Shown: positions 8,849-18,196, numbered from the stretch's first letter. The stretch: DNA of 64,000 bases from Alkalibacterium sp. (GCA_020832185.1 JAFIFE010000023.1:62001-126000), one strand, 5' to 3'. Program-made: numbers and translations. Notes: a model not told the origin generated them from the letters alone.

Positions 8849-9693
8849 TGAAGAAATCTAAAGAGAAAAAGACACATAAAAAAAGAGATAAAAAGTATGT
8901 CATTCTAGAAGTGATGGGCTTGCTTCTGGGTTTAGTATGGATATCGCCCTTTTACCTGATGCTGGTAAACAGTTTTAAAGTTCCAAGAGAAATTTTTGCT
9001 AATGTATTAAATTTTCCATCTCAGTTTAATTTCGATAATTACGTTATTGCTTTTGATGATCTGAACTTTATCCGTTCATTTTTCAACTCCTTACTTATCA
9101 CTCTAGTCAGTGTGGGATTCATTATTTTATTTTCTTCTATGGCTGGCTACGCCCTAGCGCGGAACAAAAGTCGATTGAGCGGCATCATTCTGCTGATATT
9201 TGTTGCAGCGATGCTCATACCCTTTCAGTCTGTTATGATTCCTCTGACCGCAAACTTTGGACGAGTAGGCATGCTGAATCGAGTGGGGTTGATCTTTATG
9301 TATCTGGGATTTGGAGGAAGCCTGGCTATCTTCTTATACCATGGCGCAATGACACGTGTGTCGATTTCGATGGATGAAGCAGCGATCATTGATGGCGCTA
9401 ATAAATTCCAGATTTTCTTTAAAATCATTTTTCCTCTCCTCAGTCCCATTTCAGTCACTGTAGCAATCTTAAATGTTATCTGGATCTGGAATGACTACCT
9501 GTTGCCGTCGCTTGTATTAAGTCGCCGAAATGAAACGATTCCTATCAGAATGTTTTATTTCTTCGGGCAATACACTAGGCAGTGGCATCTTGCACTGGCA
9601 GGCCTGACAATCGCCATCATACCAGTTATCATTTTCTACTTCAGTGCTCAAAAGAGTATTGTTGAAGGGGTATCTGAAGGAGCAGTCAAGTAA
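8848..9693 (+). CDS. ABC sugar importer, permease 2 (second system)
   Basis: A 281-residue MalG-type permease with a strongly basic N-terminal tail (about 22 residues) and six helices. The EAA loop DEAAIIDGANKFQIFFKII is near residues 174-192. The C-terminus ends SAQKSIVEGVSEGAVK as in sugar permeases. It is translationally coupled to permease 1 (TAATG). A strong terminator follows at 9718, so the DUF624 and GH31 genes further on are probably a separate or read-through transcript. Confidence 0.92.
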   Translation: MKKSKEKKTHKKRDKKYVILEVMGLLLGLVWISPFYLMLVNSFKVPREIFANVLNFPSQFNFDNYVIAFDDLNFIRSFFNSLLITLVSVGFIILFSSMAGYALARNKSRLSGIILLIFVAAMLIPFQSVMIPLTANFGRVGMLNRVGLIFMYLGFGGSLAIFLYHGAMTRVSISMDEAAIIDGANKFQIFFKIIFPLLSPISVTVAILNVIWIWNDYLLPSLVLSRRNETIPIRMFYFFGQYTRQWHLALAGLTIAIIPVIIFYFSAQKSIVEGVSEGAVK

Positions 9694-9717
9694 CTAAGTG
9701 ATTCACTTAACAGGAGA

Positions 9718-9766
9718 AAAGCTGCTTAATTGTTATGCTGAATAGCAAAGAAGCAGCTTTTTGTTT
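9718..9766 (+). terminator. Rho-independent terminator of second importer operon
   Basis: A 10-bp stem (9718-9727 with 9751-9760), an imperfect inner stem of seven pairs and a T-rich tail. Confidence 0.85.
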
Positions 9767-9819
9767 TGATTTAGTCACCATTCTCAGTATACTTTAGGAT
9801 ATAAAAAGGGGGGATTTGC

Positions 9820-10524
9820 TTGGGTGAAAAGGTCTACCTGATTTTTTATGAGTTATCAAAACTGCTTTTCAATCTTTTACAGGTAAATGTCCTATCGATG
9901 ATTGTCACTCTTCCAGTCCTCATAATTGGGATTCAAATAGCGGTAACGACAGAATTATCCAACTTATTTATCCTGGTGCCTATCGTTTCACTGCTGCTTC
10001 CCGTTCTCTTTTTCCCCGGGCTTCAGGCAGTGATCAGTTCTGTAAGACAATTGATTCGGGAAGAGGGCGTCTTGACTCCGTTATCATTTTTGAAACACTA
10101 TACATTGGGATATAAACATAGCTTTATTATTGGAATGGGGATCACTGGCTGTCTGACACTCATCGGGACCAGTCTTTTATTAAATAGAGAAGGCCTGATC
10201 ATACTCAACATTCTGCTGCTGGTCATGTTGTTCTACACTAGTCTATTTGGTTTTTATAGCCTCTTTATGGATGCCCATTATAAGATGCCCATCAGCTGGA
10301 TAATCAAGCGGGTATTTTACATGATTTCAACCTCGCCAATATTTACATTGACTGTATATATAGCTATTATCCTTCTGCAAGTGATTATATATACAGTGAG
10401 TCCGATAGTGTACATACTGTTTGGACCCGCCATCACCATCTATATGAGCTATTATTTATTCTTAAAAAAATTAGGCCATTACACTGATCATCAGACGGAC
10501 AACGGATTAGGAGGAAACAAATGA
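9820..10524 (+). CDS. DUF624 (YesL-family) membrane protein
   Basis: A 234-residue integral membrane protein with five to six hydrophobic helices starting at about residue 18. The TTG start is chosen because GGGGGG lies six bases upstream and no ATG fits. The family (YesL) is often encoded beside family-1 sugar ABC importers in Firmicutes; its biochemical role is unknown. The gene overlaps the GH31 alpha-glucosidase by four bases, so the two are coupled. A second DUF624 gene sits in the third importer operon at 52152. Confidence 0.75.
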   Translation: MGEKVYLIFYELSKLLFNLLQVNVLSMIVTLPVLIIGIQIAVTTELSNLFILVPIVSLLLPVLFFPGLQAVISSVRQLIREEGVLTPLSFLKHYTLGYKHSFIIGMGITGCLTLIGTSLLLNREGLIILNILLLVMLFYTSLFGFYSLFMDAHYKMPISWIIKRVFYMISTSPIFTLTVYIAIILLQVIIYTVSPIVYILFGPAITIYMSYYLFLKKLGHYTDHQTDNGLGGNK

Positions 10525-12860
10525 CTAATGAACAACTCATGCCACTAAAAGAGAATACGATACAAGGTTCCCGTTACCGATTCACACTCATTTCAGATAA
10601 ACTTTTACGGATGGAGTATTCTGATACTGGATTATTTGAAGACCGTGCAACTCAGTTAGTGAAACATCGTCATTTTGGAAAAGTTAATTATGAATTAAAA
10701 GAAACAAATGGGACGCTCGAGATCATAACGGATACGTTTCATTTATTTTATGTTAAGGAGGCAGAGTTTTCACCGAGAAACCTCCACATTGATGTTAGAT
10801 ACAACTATTCAAACTATACAAACCGATGGTATTATGGACAGAAAATAAACACACTTAAGGGGTCTTTGCGCACCTTGGACCGAGTAGATGGAGAAGCTGA
10901 ACTTGAAGAAAGTATCATGGGTAAATTCGGCTACGGAACACTTGACGATTCTGATTCGTTTGTATTTGATGATAACAACTATATTAAAGTCAAAGACAAT
11001 CCGCATACTGATGTCTACTTCTTTTCATATGGGCGCAATTATTTTGAAGCGTTGAATGACTATTATCGTCTCTCCGGGTACCCTCCATTACTGCCTCGTT
11101 ATGCTCTCGGAAACTGGTGGAGTCGTTACTGGAAATATACAGAAGACTCCTATCTGTCTCTGGTAGACAAATTCAAAGACCATTCTATCCCGCTCTCTGT
11201 CAGTGTCATTGATATGGACTGGCATTTGACAGATATTCCTTATAGATATGGGAGTGGCTGGACAGGGTATACCTGGAATAAAGACTACTTTCCAGATCCC
11301 AGACGGTTCTTATCTCGGCTGCATGATAAAGGATTAGCCACTACATTGAATGTTCACCCTGCAGATGGAATAAGAGCATTCGAATCTCAATATGAGCAGG
11401 TGGCTAGTCGCCTTAATTTAAAAAAAGAACTGGAAGAGCCAGCAAAATTTGATCTAATGGATGAGCAGTTTAGAGAAGTCTACTTTGAAGAGGTCCATCA
11501 TCCGATTGAGGAAGAGGGTATCGACTTCTGGTGGATCGACTGGCAGCAGGGGGAATATAGTGCGAGCGATATCGATCCATTATGGTTACTAAATCATTAC
11601 CATTATAAAGATCTAAAAGATCGCGGTAAAGATGCACTCATTTTATCTCGTTACGCTGGTCCAGGGAGTCACAGGTATCCGGTCGGCTTTTCTGGGGATT
11701 CAGTTATCTCCTGGAAATCCCTAAACTTTCAGCCCTATTTAACCGCTACATCGACGAATATAGGCTACACGTGGTGGAGTCATGACATTGGTGGCCATTA
11801 TAAAGGGTATAAAGACGAAGAGCTGGTTCAAAGGTGGTTCCAGTTCGGGGTGTTCAGTCCAATTAATCGGTTGCATAGTTCAAACAGTGCTTTTTCAAGC
11901 AAGGAACCTTGGAACTACAGTGAATCAGTACAAACAAATATGATCAAGTTTCTACAAATGCGTCACGCTTTAATCCCTTATATCTATACCTATAACGTAC
12001 TGAATAGCATGGAAGGAACACCGCTTATCCGTCCAGTTTATTATCATTACCCGTTAGAAGACCATAGTTATGATGTGAAGAATGAGTATTTCTTTGGGAG
12101 CGAATTACTAGTCCTCCCTATCACTTCCAAAAAAGATAATGAGACCTTATACGGTAGTGATATCCTTTATCTTCCTAAAGGAGACTGGTTTGATATATTT
12201 AATAATTTCAGATATAAAGGTGAAGCCAATCTCAGGATCTACAGGGAACCCGATCATATGCCTGTATTTGCAAAAGAAGGAAGTATTGTTCCATTAGATT
12301 CTCATCCGACAGAAACTAAGTCAACTGACTTACCAGAAGCACTTGACTGGCTGATTTACCCAGGGGAGACCAATTGTTTTCATTTGATAGAAGATCGAGA
12401 CGAAAATCGTGGGACTACTGAGTTTAATTTAAATAGTGAAAAACAGACGATACGGTTACTTGTGAGTGGGGATACTGACATTCTTCCTGAGAATCGCCGG
12501 CACACCATTCATTTCAATGCATCTGAGAAAGTCAGCATAAAAGAGTGTCAAGGAGCGGACATTATCAGTCAAACGTATTCCAGAGACTTGAAGAGAACAT
12601 CTGTGACGTTTGAGACTGGCTTAGACAATGAGGTTATTCTTTCATTCAGTCAGTTTGAACCCATACAAAAACAGAATATAAATGAGGAACTTTTTAAAAG
12701 ATTGAACACTGCTCAAATAGGGTATTTTCTAAAAGATGACCTCTACAATGAATTCAATAAAGACTTAACTGACTTCAGCCTTCTTTCTAAAATCAATGAG
12801 CTCAAGGAAGAGCATGTCAGTCAGTCACTCTTTGAACTGTTGTATATCAAAAACAGTTAA
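10521..12860 (+). CDS. GH31 alpha-glucosidase family hydrolase
   Basis: A 779-residue cytoplasmic GH31 enzyme. An N-terminal beta-sandwich (about 1-200) leads to a TIM barrel from about 210. The catalytic nucleophile is Asp340 in FWWIDWQQG and the acid/base is Asp393 in FSGDSVISW; WWSHDIGGH near 423 also fits. A C-terminal beta-domain and a tail of about 60 helical residues follow. GH31 members cleave alpha-glucosides or alpha-xylosides; the adjacent importer and GH13 gene favour alpha-glucosides. There is no signal peptide. The start overlaps the DUF624 stop (ATGA) and has GGAGGAAAC as RBS. Confidence 0.88.
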   Translation: MTNEQLMPLKENTIQGSRYRFTLISDKLLRMEYSDTGLFEDRATQLVKHRHFGKVNYELKETNGTLEIITDTFHLFYVKEAEFSPRNLHIDVRYNYSNYTNRWYYGQKINTLKGSLRTLDRVDGEAELEESIMGKFGYGTLDDSDSFVFDDNNYIKVKDNPHTDVYFFSYGRNYFEALNDYYRLSGYPPLLPRYALGNWWSRYWKYTEDSYLSLVDKFKDHSIPLSVSVIDMDWHLTDIPYRYGSGWTGYTWNKDYFPDPRRFLSRLHDKGLATTLNVHPADGIRAFESQYEQVASRLNLKKELEEPAKFDLMDEQFREVYFEEVHHPIEEEGIDFWWIDWQQGEYSASDIDPLWLLNHYHYKDLKDRGKDALILSRYAGPGSHRYPVGFSGDSVISWKSLNFQPYLTATSTNIGYTWWSHDIGGHYKGYKDEELVQRWFQFGVFSPINRLHSSNSAFSSKEPWNYSESVQTNMIKFLQMRHALIPYIYTYNVLNSMEGTPLIRPVYYHYPLEDHSYDVKNEYFFGSELLVLPITSKKDNETLYGSDILYLPKGDWFDIFNNFRYKGEANLRIYREPDHMPVFAKEGSIVPLDSHPTETKSTDLPEALDWLIYPGETNCFHLIEDRDENRGTTEFNLNSEKQTIRLLVSGDTDILPENRRHTIHFNASEKVSIKECQGADIISQTYSRDLKRTSVTFETGLDNEVILSFSQFEPIQKQNINEELFKRLNTAQIGYFLKDDLYNEFNKDLTDFSLLSKINELKEEHVSQSLFELLYIKNS

Positions 12861-12892
12861 AAAATAAGACTATATATAGATGGCATTAATGA

Positions 12893-12929
12893 AGGAAGAC
12901 TAGGGGGAAACCCCAGTCTTCCTTTTTTG
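12893..12929 (+). terminator. Rho-independent terminator after GH31 gene
   Basis: A stem AAGGAAGACT paired with AGTCTTCCTT, extended by GGGG/CCCC around a GAAA-type loop, then six T. Confidence 0.88.
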
Positions 12930-13049
12930 AAGCTTTATGTACCTTGATGAAAGGGTTCTTATGATATCATAGATTATGAACCATTAATGAATTAATTGCG
13001 TTAAAATAATGAACGTTTTTTATACTATAGCGATGAGTGAGGTCATATA

Positions 13050-14114
13050 ATGAAAAACTGTGTGATTGTTATACCCGCACTTAACCCCGCGGACTCTTTT
13101 TATGAATACGTCTCATCACTAAGTGATCAAGAGTTTCTGTCAATTATTGTCATCAATGACGGGAGCAGCGACGATAAGCAGTCGATTTTTGACAAGTGTG
13201 ATCAGTTGGACGGTGTCAGGGTTATTCAACATGCCGTCAACTTGGGTAAAGGAAGAGCTTTAAAGAATGCGTTTAATTACATATTAAATGATGCTGAACT
13301 GCACAATGCAAATGGTGTGATAACGGTAGATGCCGATGGTCAGCATAAACAAGAAGATGTCCTTGCCATATGCCAGGGGCTTTCTAAGGGCGGAAATAAG
13401 CTGATACTAGGTGTAAGGTCCTTTGATAATGAGAATGTTCCAACTAAAAACAGACTGGGCAATACTATCACAAGAAAATTATTTAAACTACTATATGGTA
13501 AAAGCATCTCGGATACTCAAACGGGTCTGCGTGGGTTTTCACTCGATACCTTATCTTTTTTTGTTGCATTAGAAGGGGAACGGTTCAGTTATGAAACCAA
13601 TGTATTGATCATAGCAGTGAAAAAAAAGATGACTATTGAAGAAACAGCTATCGATACTGTCTATATCAATGAAAATGAAAGTTCTCATTTTAGACCATTC
13701 CAGGATTCATTTGAGATTTACTGGCTGTTGTTTAAAAATTTTTTTAAGTTTATGGGAGTATCAATCGCTTCATTTTTAATAGATATTTCCCTTTTTCAGA
13801 TCGTGATTCTCCTGCTAAGATTTACACCAGCGAGTAGAAGAATCACAGTAGCAACGATCCTAGCTCGAGCAGGGTCCTCATTGTTCAATTTTTGTATGAA
13901 TCGCTCATTTGTTTTTAAGAGTAAAAAGAAGTGGAATAAGACGATCATAGGTTATTATACCTTGGTAGTAGCTGAAGCGTTACTCTCAGCGGGGTCAGTC
14001 TACATGTTATACAGAGTGACAGGGTTTAGAGAACTCTTTCTGAAGATTGGAGTCGACTTTCTCATATTTTTAGTAAGTTATCGAGTTCAAAAACTCATTG
14101 TGTTTAAAGACTGA
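13050..14114 (+). CDS. Glycosyltransferase family 2 fused to a GtrA membrane domain
   Basis: A 354-residue two-domain protein. Residues 1-225 form a GT2 (dolichyl-phosphate-mannose-synthase-like) domain: VIPALNPADSF, IIVINDGSSDD, NLGKGRALK and the metal-binding TVDADGQHK. Residues about 235-354 form a GtrA domain with four helices (FKFMGVSIASFLIDISLF onward). Such proteins are thought to transfer a sugar to undecaprenyl phosphate and help flip it for decoration of wall polymers. It appears monocistronic. A separate GtrA gene lies at 33716. The acceptor and the sugar cannot be told from sequence. Confidence 0.85.
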   Translation: MKNCVIVIPALNPADSFYEYVSSLSDQEFLSIIVINDGSSDDKQSIFDKCDQLDGVRVIQHAVNLGKGRALKNAFNYILNDAELHNANGVITVDADGQHKQEDVLAICQGLSKGGNKLILGVRSFDNENVPTKNRLGNTITRKLFKLLYGKSISDTQTGLRGFSLDTLSFFVALEGERFSYETNVLIIAVKKKMTIEETAIDTVYINENESSHFRPFQDSFEIYWLLFKNFFKFMGVSIASFLIDISLFQIVILLLRFTPASRRITVATILARAGSSLFNFCMNRSFVFKSKKKWNKTIIGYYTLVVAEALLSAGSVYMLYRVTGFRELFLKIGVDFLIFLVSYRVQKLIVFKD

Positions 14115-14240
14115 AAACTGAAAGCCTAGTTTGAAAAAATAAGTGTTCTAGACAATCCATGTCAGTTCGTTTACTATGCTATTGACTGACAGACGTACTA
14201 TAATGAAGAAAATCTGTATATAGAAAGGATCAAAGATATA

Positions 14241-15092
14241 ATGTCAGTCAACGTAAACCAGTTCAGCTTAAATGATGGAACGACACTCCCTGCTGTTGGT
14301 CTGGGAACAGTCCATATCAAGGGAGCGAAAGGGGTGACAAGCGTTCTGTCAGCCATTCAAAACGGATACCGGCTGATTGATACCTCAACTAATTATAACA
14401 ACGAAGGCATGGTGGGTGAGGCTGTAAGGCGCAGTAACGTCCCTAGAGAAGAGCTCATCATCAGTTCCAAACTTCCAGGAGCAGCTCATGACTACGATAA
14501 GGCTATTCTGATGATTCAAGAATCGTTGTACCGAATAGGCATAGACTACTTCGATAAATACCTGATTCACTGGCCCCTTCCCAAACAGGGGAAATATGTA
14601 GAAGCCTGGCAGGCGCTGGTTGATGCACAAAAATTCGGCTTGATCAAAACGATAGGCGTATCAAATTTTCTTGAAGAACACCTTACAGCAATCATTGAAG
14701 AAACAGGTGTCACACCAGCTACCAACCAAATCGAGCGACATCCCTACTTTAATAACAAAGCACTTGTTAAGGTTAATGATCAGAAAAGCATTTTAACTGA
14801 AGCGTGGAGTCCATTTGGTCGAGAAATAAACAAGGTATTAACGGATCCAGTTATCAAAAAAATAGCAGACCACTACGGTAAATCACCTGCACAAATTATT
14901 TTAAGGTGGAATTATGAAAATAATGTATTATCAGTAGCGAAATCTGCGAGCACTACCAATCAGCAAATGAATCTTGACTTGTTTGATTTCGAGTTAACTG
15001 CAGAAGACAGACAGCTGCTCGATCAATTAGACAAAGGTGAAGAGGGACGTCTGCAGGGTCAGCACCCCAATGAGTATGAAGAATTTGATTAA
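14241..15092 (+). CDS. Aldo/keto reductase
   Basis: A 283-residue NADPH-dependent (alpha/beta)8 oxidoreductase. The full catalytic tetrad is present: Asp47, Tyr52, Lys77 and His110 (LIHWPLP). GVSNF is at about 145 and the cofactor segment near SVAKSAS at 240. It resembles AKR5-type reductases of small aldehydes and ketones; the substrate is unknown. The RBS is AGAAAGGATC. It is monocistronic with its own terminator. A second AKR gene on the other strand at 19091 is only moderately similar. Confidence 0.9.
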   Translation: MSVNVNQFSLNDGTTLPAVGLGTVHIKGAKGVTSVLSAIQNGYRLIDTSTNYNNEGMVGEAVRRSNVPREELIISSKLPGAAHDYDKAILMIQESLYRIGIDYFDKYLIHWPLPKQGKYVEAWQALVDAQKFGLIKTIGVSNFLEEHLTAIIEETGVTPATNQIERHPYFNNKALVKVNDQKSILTEAWSPFGREINKVLTDPVIKKIADHYGKSPAQIILRWNYENNVLSVAKSASTTNQQMNLDLFDFELTAEDRQLLDQLDKGEEGRLQGQHPNEYEEFD

Positions 15093-15100
15093 ATTAGAGT

Positions 15101-15137
15101 GCACAGTTCAAGATTCTTGAGCTGTGCTTTTGTCTGT
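15101..15137 (+). terminator. Terminator after aldo/keto reductase
   Basis: A 12-bp stem with one G-U pair (15101-15112 with 15116-15127), a tight loop and a T-rich tail. Confidence 0.85.
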
Positions 15138-15272
15138 TTATCATCATTTTCATGCGTTTAAACGTGAATGGCTGTGTGATATAAGTTAAGTTATTTTTAA
15201 TTCCATGATTAAAGTTGAACGAAATGAATGGTATACTAATAATGAAATCGGAAGAAATGGAGGAATGAGGAG

Positions 15273-16418
15273 ATGCATTTTTTCTTTACAAAAAAACTCA
15301 TGAAGGCATTTAAAGATGCTGAAAAACTGATGAATGAAGAAAACACGACGCTAATGTTTAATGAAACCGAGGATCTCATTGTTCCTAAAGAGTCATTCTT
15401 TAGATGGCACGGTAATTTAGTTAAATTTGAAGAAAAAGAATGCATCGTACTGACAAACGATGCCACTGGATTTACTTTAATTTTCTTGAATCCTTATGAA
15501 GAAGATTATATCGAATTTGGGGACTGGCTCAGCGAAGCCCTGTCACGAATGATGAAACGAATGGGCTTTTCTGATGAATCGGTCATTGATTATTTTAAAG
15601 CGTTTGGTGAGTATACTGTAAGCAGAGCGTCCAATCAGACACTGATGGGAAAGAATAGTGCATCAAGTCAGCTCGCTGGGGCGTATGACACATTTATCAA
15701 CACGGACGAATGTTTTCAGGATTCCTGGTCGTTTAAAGTCAGTGAAATGAAAAAAGGGGAAGATGGATCGGTCAATGCGGTTCAGGCATTTATCAATCAG
15801 TTTAAGAAGTCAATCGGGGACTATTATATTGATGTGGACATGGCTGAGCTTGAAATCAGGCTAAAACTGCAGGGCATGAAAGATGTTGTCCGAATTGTTC
15901 AAGTGCCTATGAATGTGACTTTTGATGATTTGCATACGATTATTCAGACTGTGTTCATGTGGCAGGATGCTCATTTGCATCAATTTGTACTCGAAGATGG
16001 GTATACGTTAGTGGGAGCCGAAGGGTATTCACAAATGCAGCAGTTTAAACGAGAAGGGGATGACCTTACAGATTCAGGTAATCATTACCTGCTGTCAGAT
16101 ATTATTTCTTATGATGAGAACAAAGCGTTCACCTATATTTATGACTTTGGAGACTTCTGGGAGCATACGATTCACGTCAGAAAAATCTGGACTGAACATC
16201 AACAGATGCCGCCGAGACTTAAAATGATGCTGGGAGATCCAGTTCCCGAAAATGTAGGGGGAGCAGGTGGGTACGCCTATTTTCTTGAAGTAATGAAAGA
16301 CCCGCACCATCCAGAGTTTTCAAGTCTCAAGGCTTGGGCAAATGAGTATGAAGAGAGTAAACATCTCACGAATACTGTGGAAAGCATCAATAATCGATTG
16401 CTGTCAAAAAGGATTTAA
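15273..16418 (+). CDS. DUF6933-like domain fused to plasmid pRiA4b ORF-3-like domain
   Basis: A 381-residue protein of two recognisable parts. Residues 1 to about 165 resemble DUF6933 (MHFFFTKKLMKAF, then WHGNLVKFEEKECIVLTND). Residues about 190-370 are a pRiA4b-ORF-3-like domain (RLKLQGMKDVVRIVQV, FMWQDAHLHQF, YIYDFGDFWEH). No biochemical function is known for either. Both are usually chromosomal in Firmicutes, despite the plasmid-derived name, and the fusion occurs in standalone genes. A RBS (GGAGG) lies ahead of ATG 15273. A hairpin terminator follows. No mobile element genes are nearby. Confidence 0.75.
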   Translation: MHFFFTKKLMKAFKDAEKLMNEENTTLMFNETEDLIVPKESFFRWHGNLVKFEEKECIVLTNDATGFTLIFLNPYEEDYIEFGDWLSEALSRMMKRMGFSDESVIDYFKAFGEYTVSRASNQTLMGKNSASSQLAGAYDTFINTDECFQDSWSFKVSEMKKGEDGSVNAVQAFINQFKKSIGDYYIDVDMAELEIRLKLQGMKDVVRIVQVPMNVTFDDLHTIIQTVFMWQDAHLHQFVLEDGYTLVGAEGYSQMQQFKREGDDLTDSGNHYLLSDIISYDENKAFTYIYDFGDFWEHTIHVRKIWTEHQQMPPRLKMMLGDPVPENVGGAGGYAYFLEVMKDPHHPEFSSLKAWANEYEESKHLTNTVESINNRLLSKRI

Positions 16419-16421
16419 ACG

Positions 16422-16464
16422 AGTGCTGTACTCACTTTAATAGGGAGTGCAGTACTTTGTTTTT
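16422..16464 (+). terminator. Terminator after DUF6933/pRiA4b gene
   Basis: A 12-bp stem with two G-U pairs (16422-16433 with 16445-16456), followed by TTGTTTTT. Confidence 0.75.
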
Positions 16465-16495
16465 GAACATATAACTTTCAGTTATATGTTCAAAA
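16461..16495. repeat. Perfect 15-bp inverted repeat with 5-base loop
   Basis: Arms TTTTGAACATATAAC and GTTATATGTTCAAAA are separated by TTTCA. AGTACT boxes at 16451-16456 and 16495-16500 extend the symmetry. It directly follows the preceding terminator and could be a second, bidirectional terminator or the relic of an element end. Confidence 0.8.
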
Positions 16496-16500
16496 GTACT

Positions 16501-17007
16501 TCATGAAATATTCATATTTTCTGAATGAATATTAAGCGAAGAATAATGACCAGGTAGATTTTAATTTGAAATCGGATTAAATTAATCACTATTCTCATTT
16601 TTATTTATATTATATGATAATCTATTTTAAAGGGGAAATCAGAATGTATATTCTATGTGTTATATTGATTAATATTTATTAGTGAAATAATCACTTCTAT
16701 TATTAAACAATGTGAAAGATACAAAAAAATAATGTTCAAGCTGATAAGAAGTTGAATTTTTAACAAAATAAAAAATAAAAAGACGTAATGAAATTGTAAA
16801 AAAAGGTTTTTTGTAACTCTATATAAACTTTAAATCAGTTATTTTATTTAAAATATACAAAATAAAAGTGTGATCAAGGGGAAATGCATGTAATATACGA
16901 TTTGATTACAATTTTATCAGAGGGTATAGATTGCTTTTTGATTATAATAGGATTAAAATGAATTTTATAAATAACACATCAAATTACTCAGCCGTGAGCC
17001 CCTTTTA
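16501..17007. other. AT-rich gene-free spacer
   Basis: About 500 bases of very AT-rich sequence with no ORF of convincing length, no RBS-linked start and no repeats that I can define. It has no coding character on either strand. Confidence 0.6.
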
Positions 17008-17037
17008 TAGACAGTAGTGAATATTAATAGATATATA
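17008..17037 (+). promoter_or_regulatory. Possible promoter for the unit at 17044-17370
   Basis: TAGACA at 17008-17013 and TATATA at 17032-17037 with an 18-base spacer. Base composition rises sharply right after the predicted transcription start. Confidence 0.35.
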
Positions 17038-17043
17038 AACATT

Positions 17044-17370
17044 CGTATTCATTCCGGAGTGTACTAGCACTCGAACCGGCGAGGGGTGTATTTTGACCTC
17101 GTACTACTCGTCTCTTCCTTGTAGACTACTCCACTCTTGTATTATTTACCTTGATATAATAGACTTCTCAAAAAGTGGCTATTACTTCTTCGTACCCCCC
17201 GTGCAACATGAAGGATTACAGGTCCTTGTTCACTGGCCAAGAGTCTTCTTCCATGCAAGGACTTTCTTTCATTTTATTTTTCTAGAGTTATTTGTTCAGC
17301 CTATACTAACTAGTCACCGAATAAAAATAAGCGATTCAGCTTATCAAGCATAGCTGAATCGCTTATTTTT
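17044..17370 (+). ncRNA. Candidate non-coding RNA (or unrecognised small gene) with strong terminator
   Basis: This stretch is clearly richer in G+C than the 500 bases before it and ends in a near-ideal terminator. It contains several local pairings: GAGTG/CACTC around 17057-17072, CGAGG/CCTCG around 17080-17101 and GTCCTTG/CAAGGAC (17222-17228 with 17256-17262). An open frame of 86 codons from TTG 17093 has no RBS and an unusual composition rich in Cys, His and Phe, so I do not call it a protein. I do not recognise 6S, tmRNA, SRP or RNase P RNA. A decayed gene is the other possibility. Confidence 0.35.
17323..17370. terminator. 19-bp perfect terminator hairpin
   Basis: Arms 17323-17341 and 17352-17370 are perfectly complementary, with A5 on the left and T5 on the right and a 10-base loop. 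It could act in both directions. It terminates a plus-strand transcript starting after 16500, since the flanking nanE gene begins only downstream. Confidence 0.9.
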
Positions 17371-17461
17371 GTGCTTCTCCTTTAACTATTGGTCAGTTAG
17401 ACTTATACTGGACTTATAATGAACGATTGATTCAGATGTAAAGAAAGTAGGAGAGACTCAC

Positions 17462-18145
17462 ATGACAATGTTGCAACAGATAAAGAATGGACTGGTAGTA
17501 TCCTGTCAGGCACTGGCAAATGAACCACTGCACAGTTCATTTATTATGAGTAAAATGGCTAAAGCCGCTGAAGAAGGAGGTGCTGCAGGGATCAGAGCGA
17601 ATTCTAAAGAAGATATTATCGCTATTCAATCCGAAACCGATCTTCCTATTATTGGAATAGTTAAACGGGATTATCCTGATTCGTCCGTCTATATCACGGC
17701 TACGATGAAGGAAGTGGATGAATTGATGGAAACCGGATGTGAAATGATTGCCCTGGATGCCACTAAGCAGATCCGGCCAAATGGGGAAACGTTACAGTCT
17801 TTTGTGAAGGCTATCCGGGAAAAATACGGTCAGTTGTTATTGATGGCAGATACGTCCACTCTTGAAGAAGGGATAGAAGCAGAGCGGTTAGGATTCGACG
17901 TCATTTCTACGACTTTAGTAGGGTATACAGAGTATTCAAAAGAATCCGATATTTTCAGTGACGACTACTCATTACTTAAAGACTACCTCGATAACATTAG
18001 TGTCCCAGTGATTGCAGAGGGGAATGTCAATACCCCTGGCAAAGCAAAACAATGTCTGGCATTAGGTGTTCATTCCGTAGTAGTCGGAAGTGCCATCACA
18101 CGCCCACAGCTTATTACAAAACGTTTCGTAGACGGTATAAACTAG
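17462..18145 (+). CDS. nanE: N-acetylmannosamine-6-phosphate 2-epimerase
   Basis: A 227-residue TIM-barrel epimerase that converts N-acetylmannosamine-6-P to N-acetylglucosamine-6-P in sialic acid catabolism. Family motifs are clear: [29 protein letters not shown] with the catalytic Lys68, [44 protein letters not shown] and VVGSAITRP. The start follows GTAGGAGAG. It stands alone: no nanA, nanK or sialic acid transporter is within the window. A TATAAT box at 17415-17420 is a likely -10 element. Confidence 0.93.
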   Translation: MTMLQQIKNGLVVSCQALANEPLHSSFIMSKMAKAAEEGGAAGIRANSKEDIIAIQSETDLPIIGIVKRDYPDSSVYITATMKEVDELMETGCEMIALDATKQIRPNGETLQSFVKAIREKYGQLLLMADTSTLEEGIEAERLGFDVISTTLVGYTEYSKESDIFSDDYSLLKDYLDNISVPVIAEGNVNTPGKAKQCLALGVHSVVVGSAITRPQLITKRFVDGIN

Positions 18146-18196
18146 AAGAGCGTGTTTTCTCAAACCCAAATGCGGGTGAGAAGACACGCTCTTTTA
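18146..18196. terminator. Bidirectional terminator between convergent genes
   Basis: A 17-bp stem (18146-18162 with 18177-18193), ending in T on the plus strand and preceded by A-rich sequence for the minus strand. It lies between nanE and the flavoprotein gene. Confidence 0.85.

Noticed and set aside
15273-16418. Plasmid or transposon origin suggested by the pRiA4b-ORF3 name
   Set aside because: No transposase, terminal repeats or plasmid genes are present; the family is common on chromosomes.
17093-17353. 86-codon ORF as a protein gene
   Set aside because: TTG start, no RBS, odd composition rich in Cys, His and Phe, and its 3' end runs into a terminator hairpin. The region is better explained as an RNA or decayed sequence.
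17323-17370. Perfect inverted repeat as insertion-sequence end
   Set aside because: The A5/T5 flanks, the short loop and the single location fit a terminator better, and no transposase is visible.
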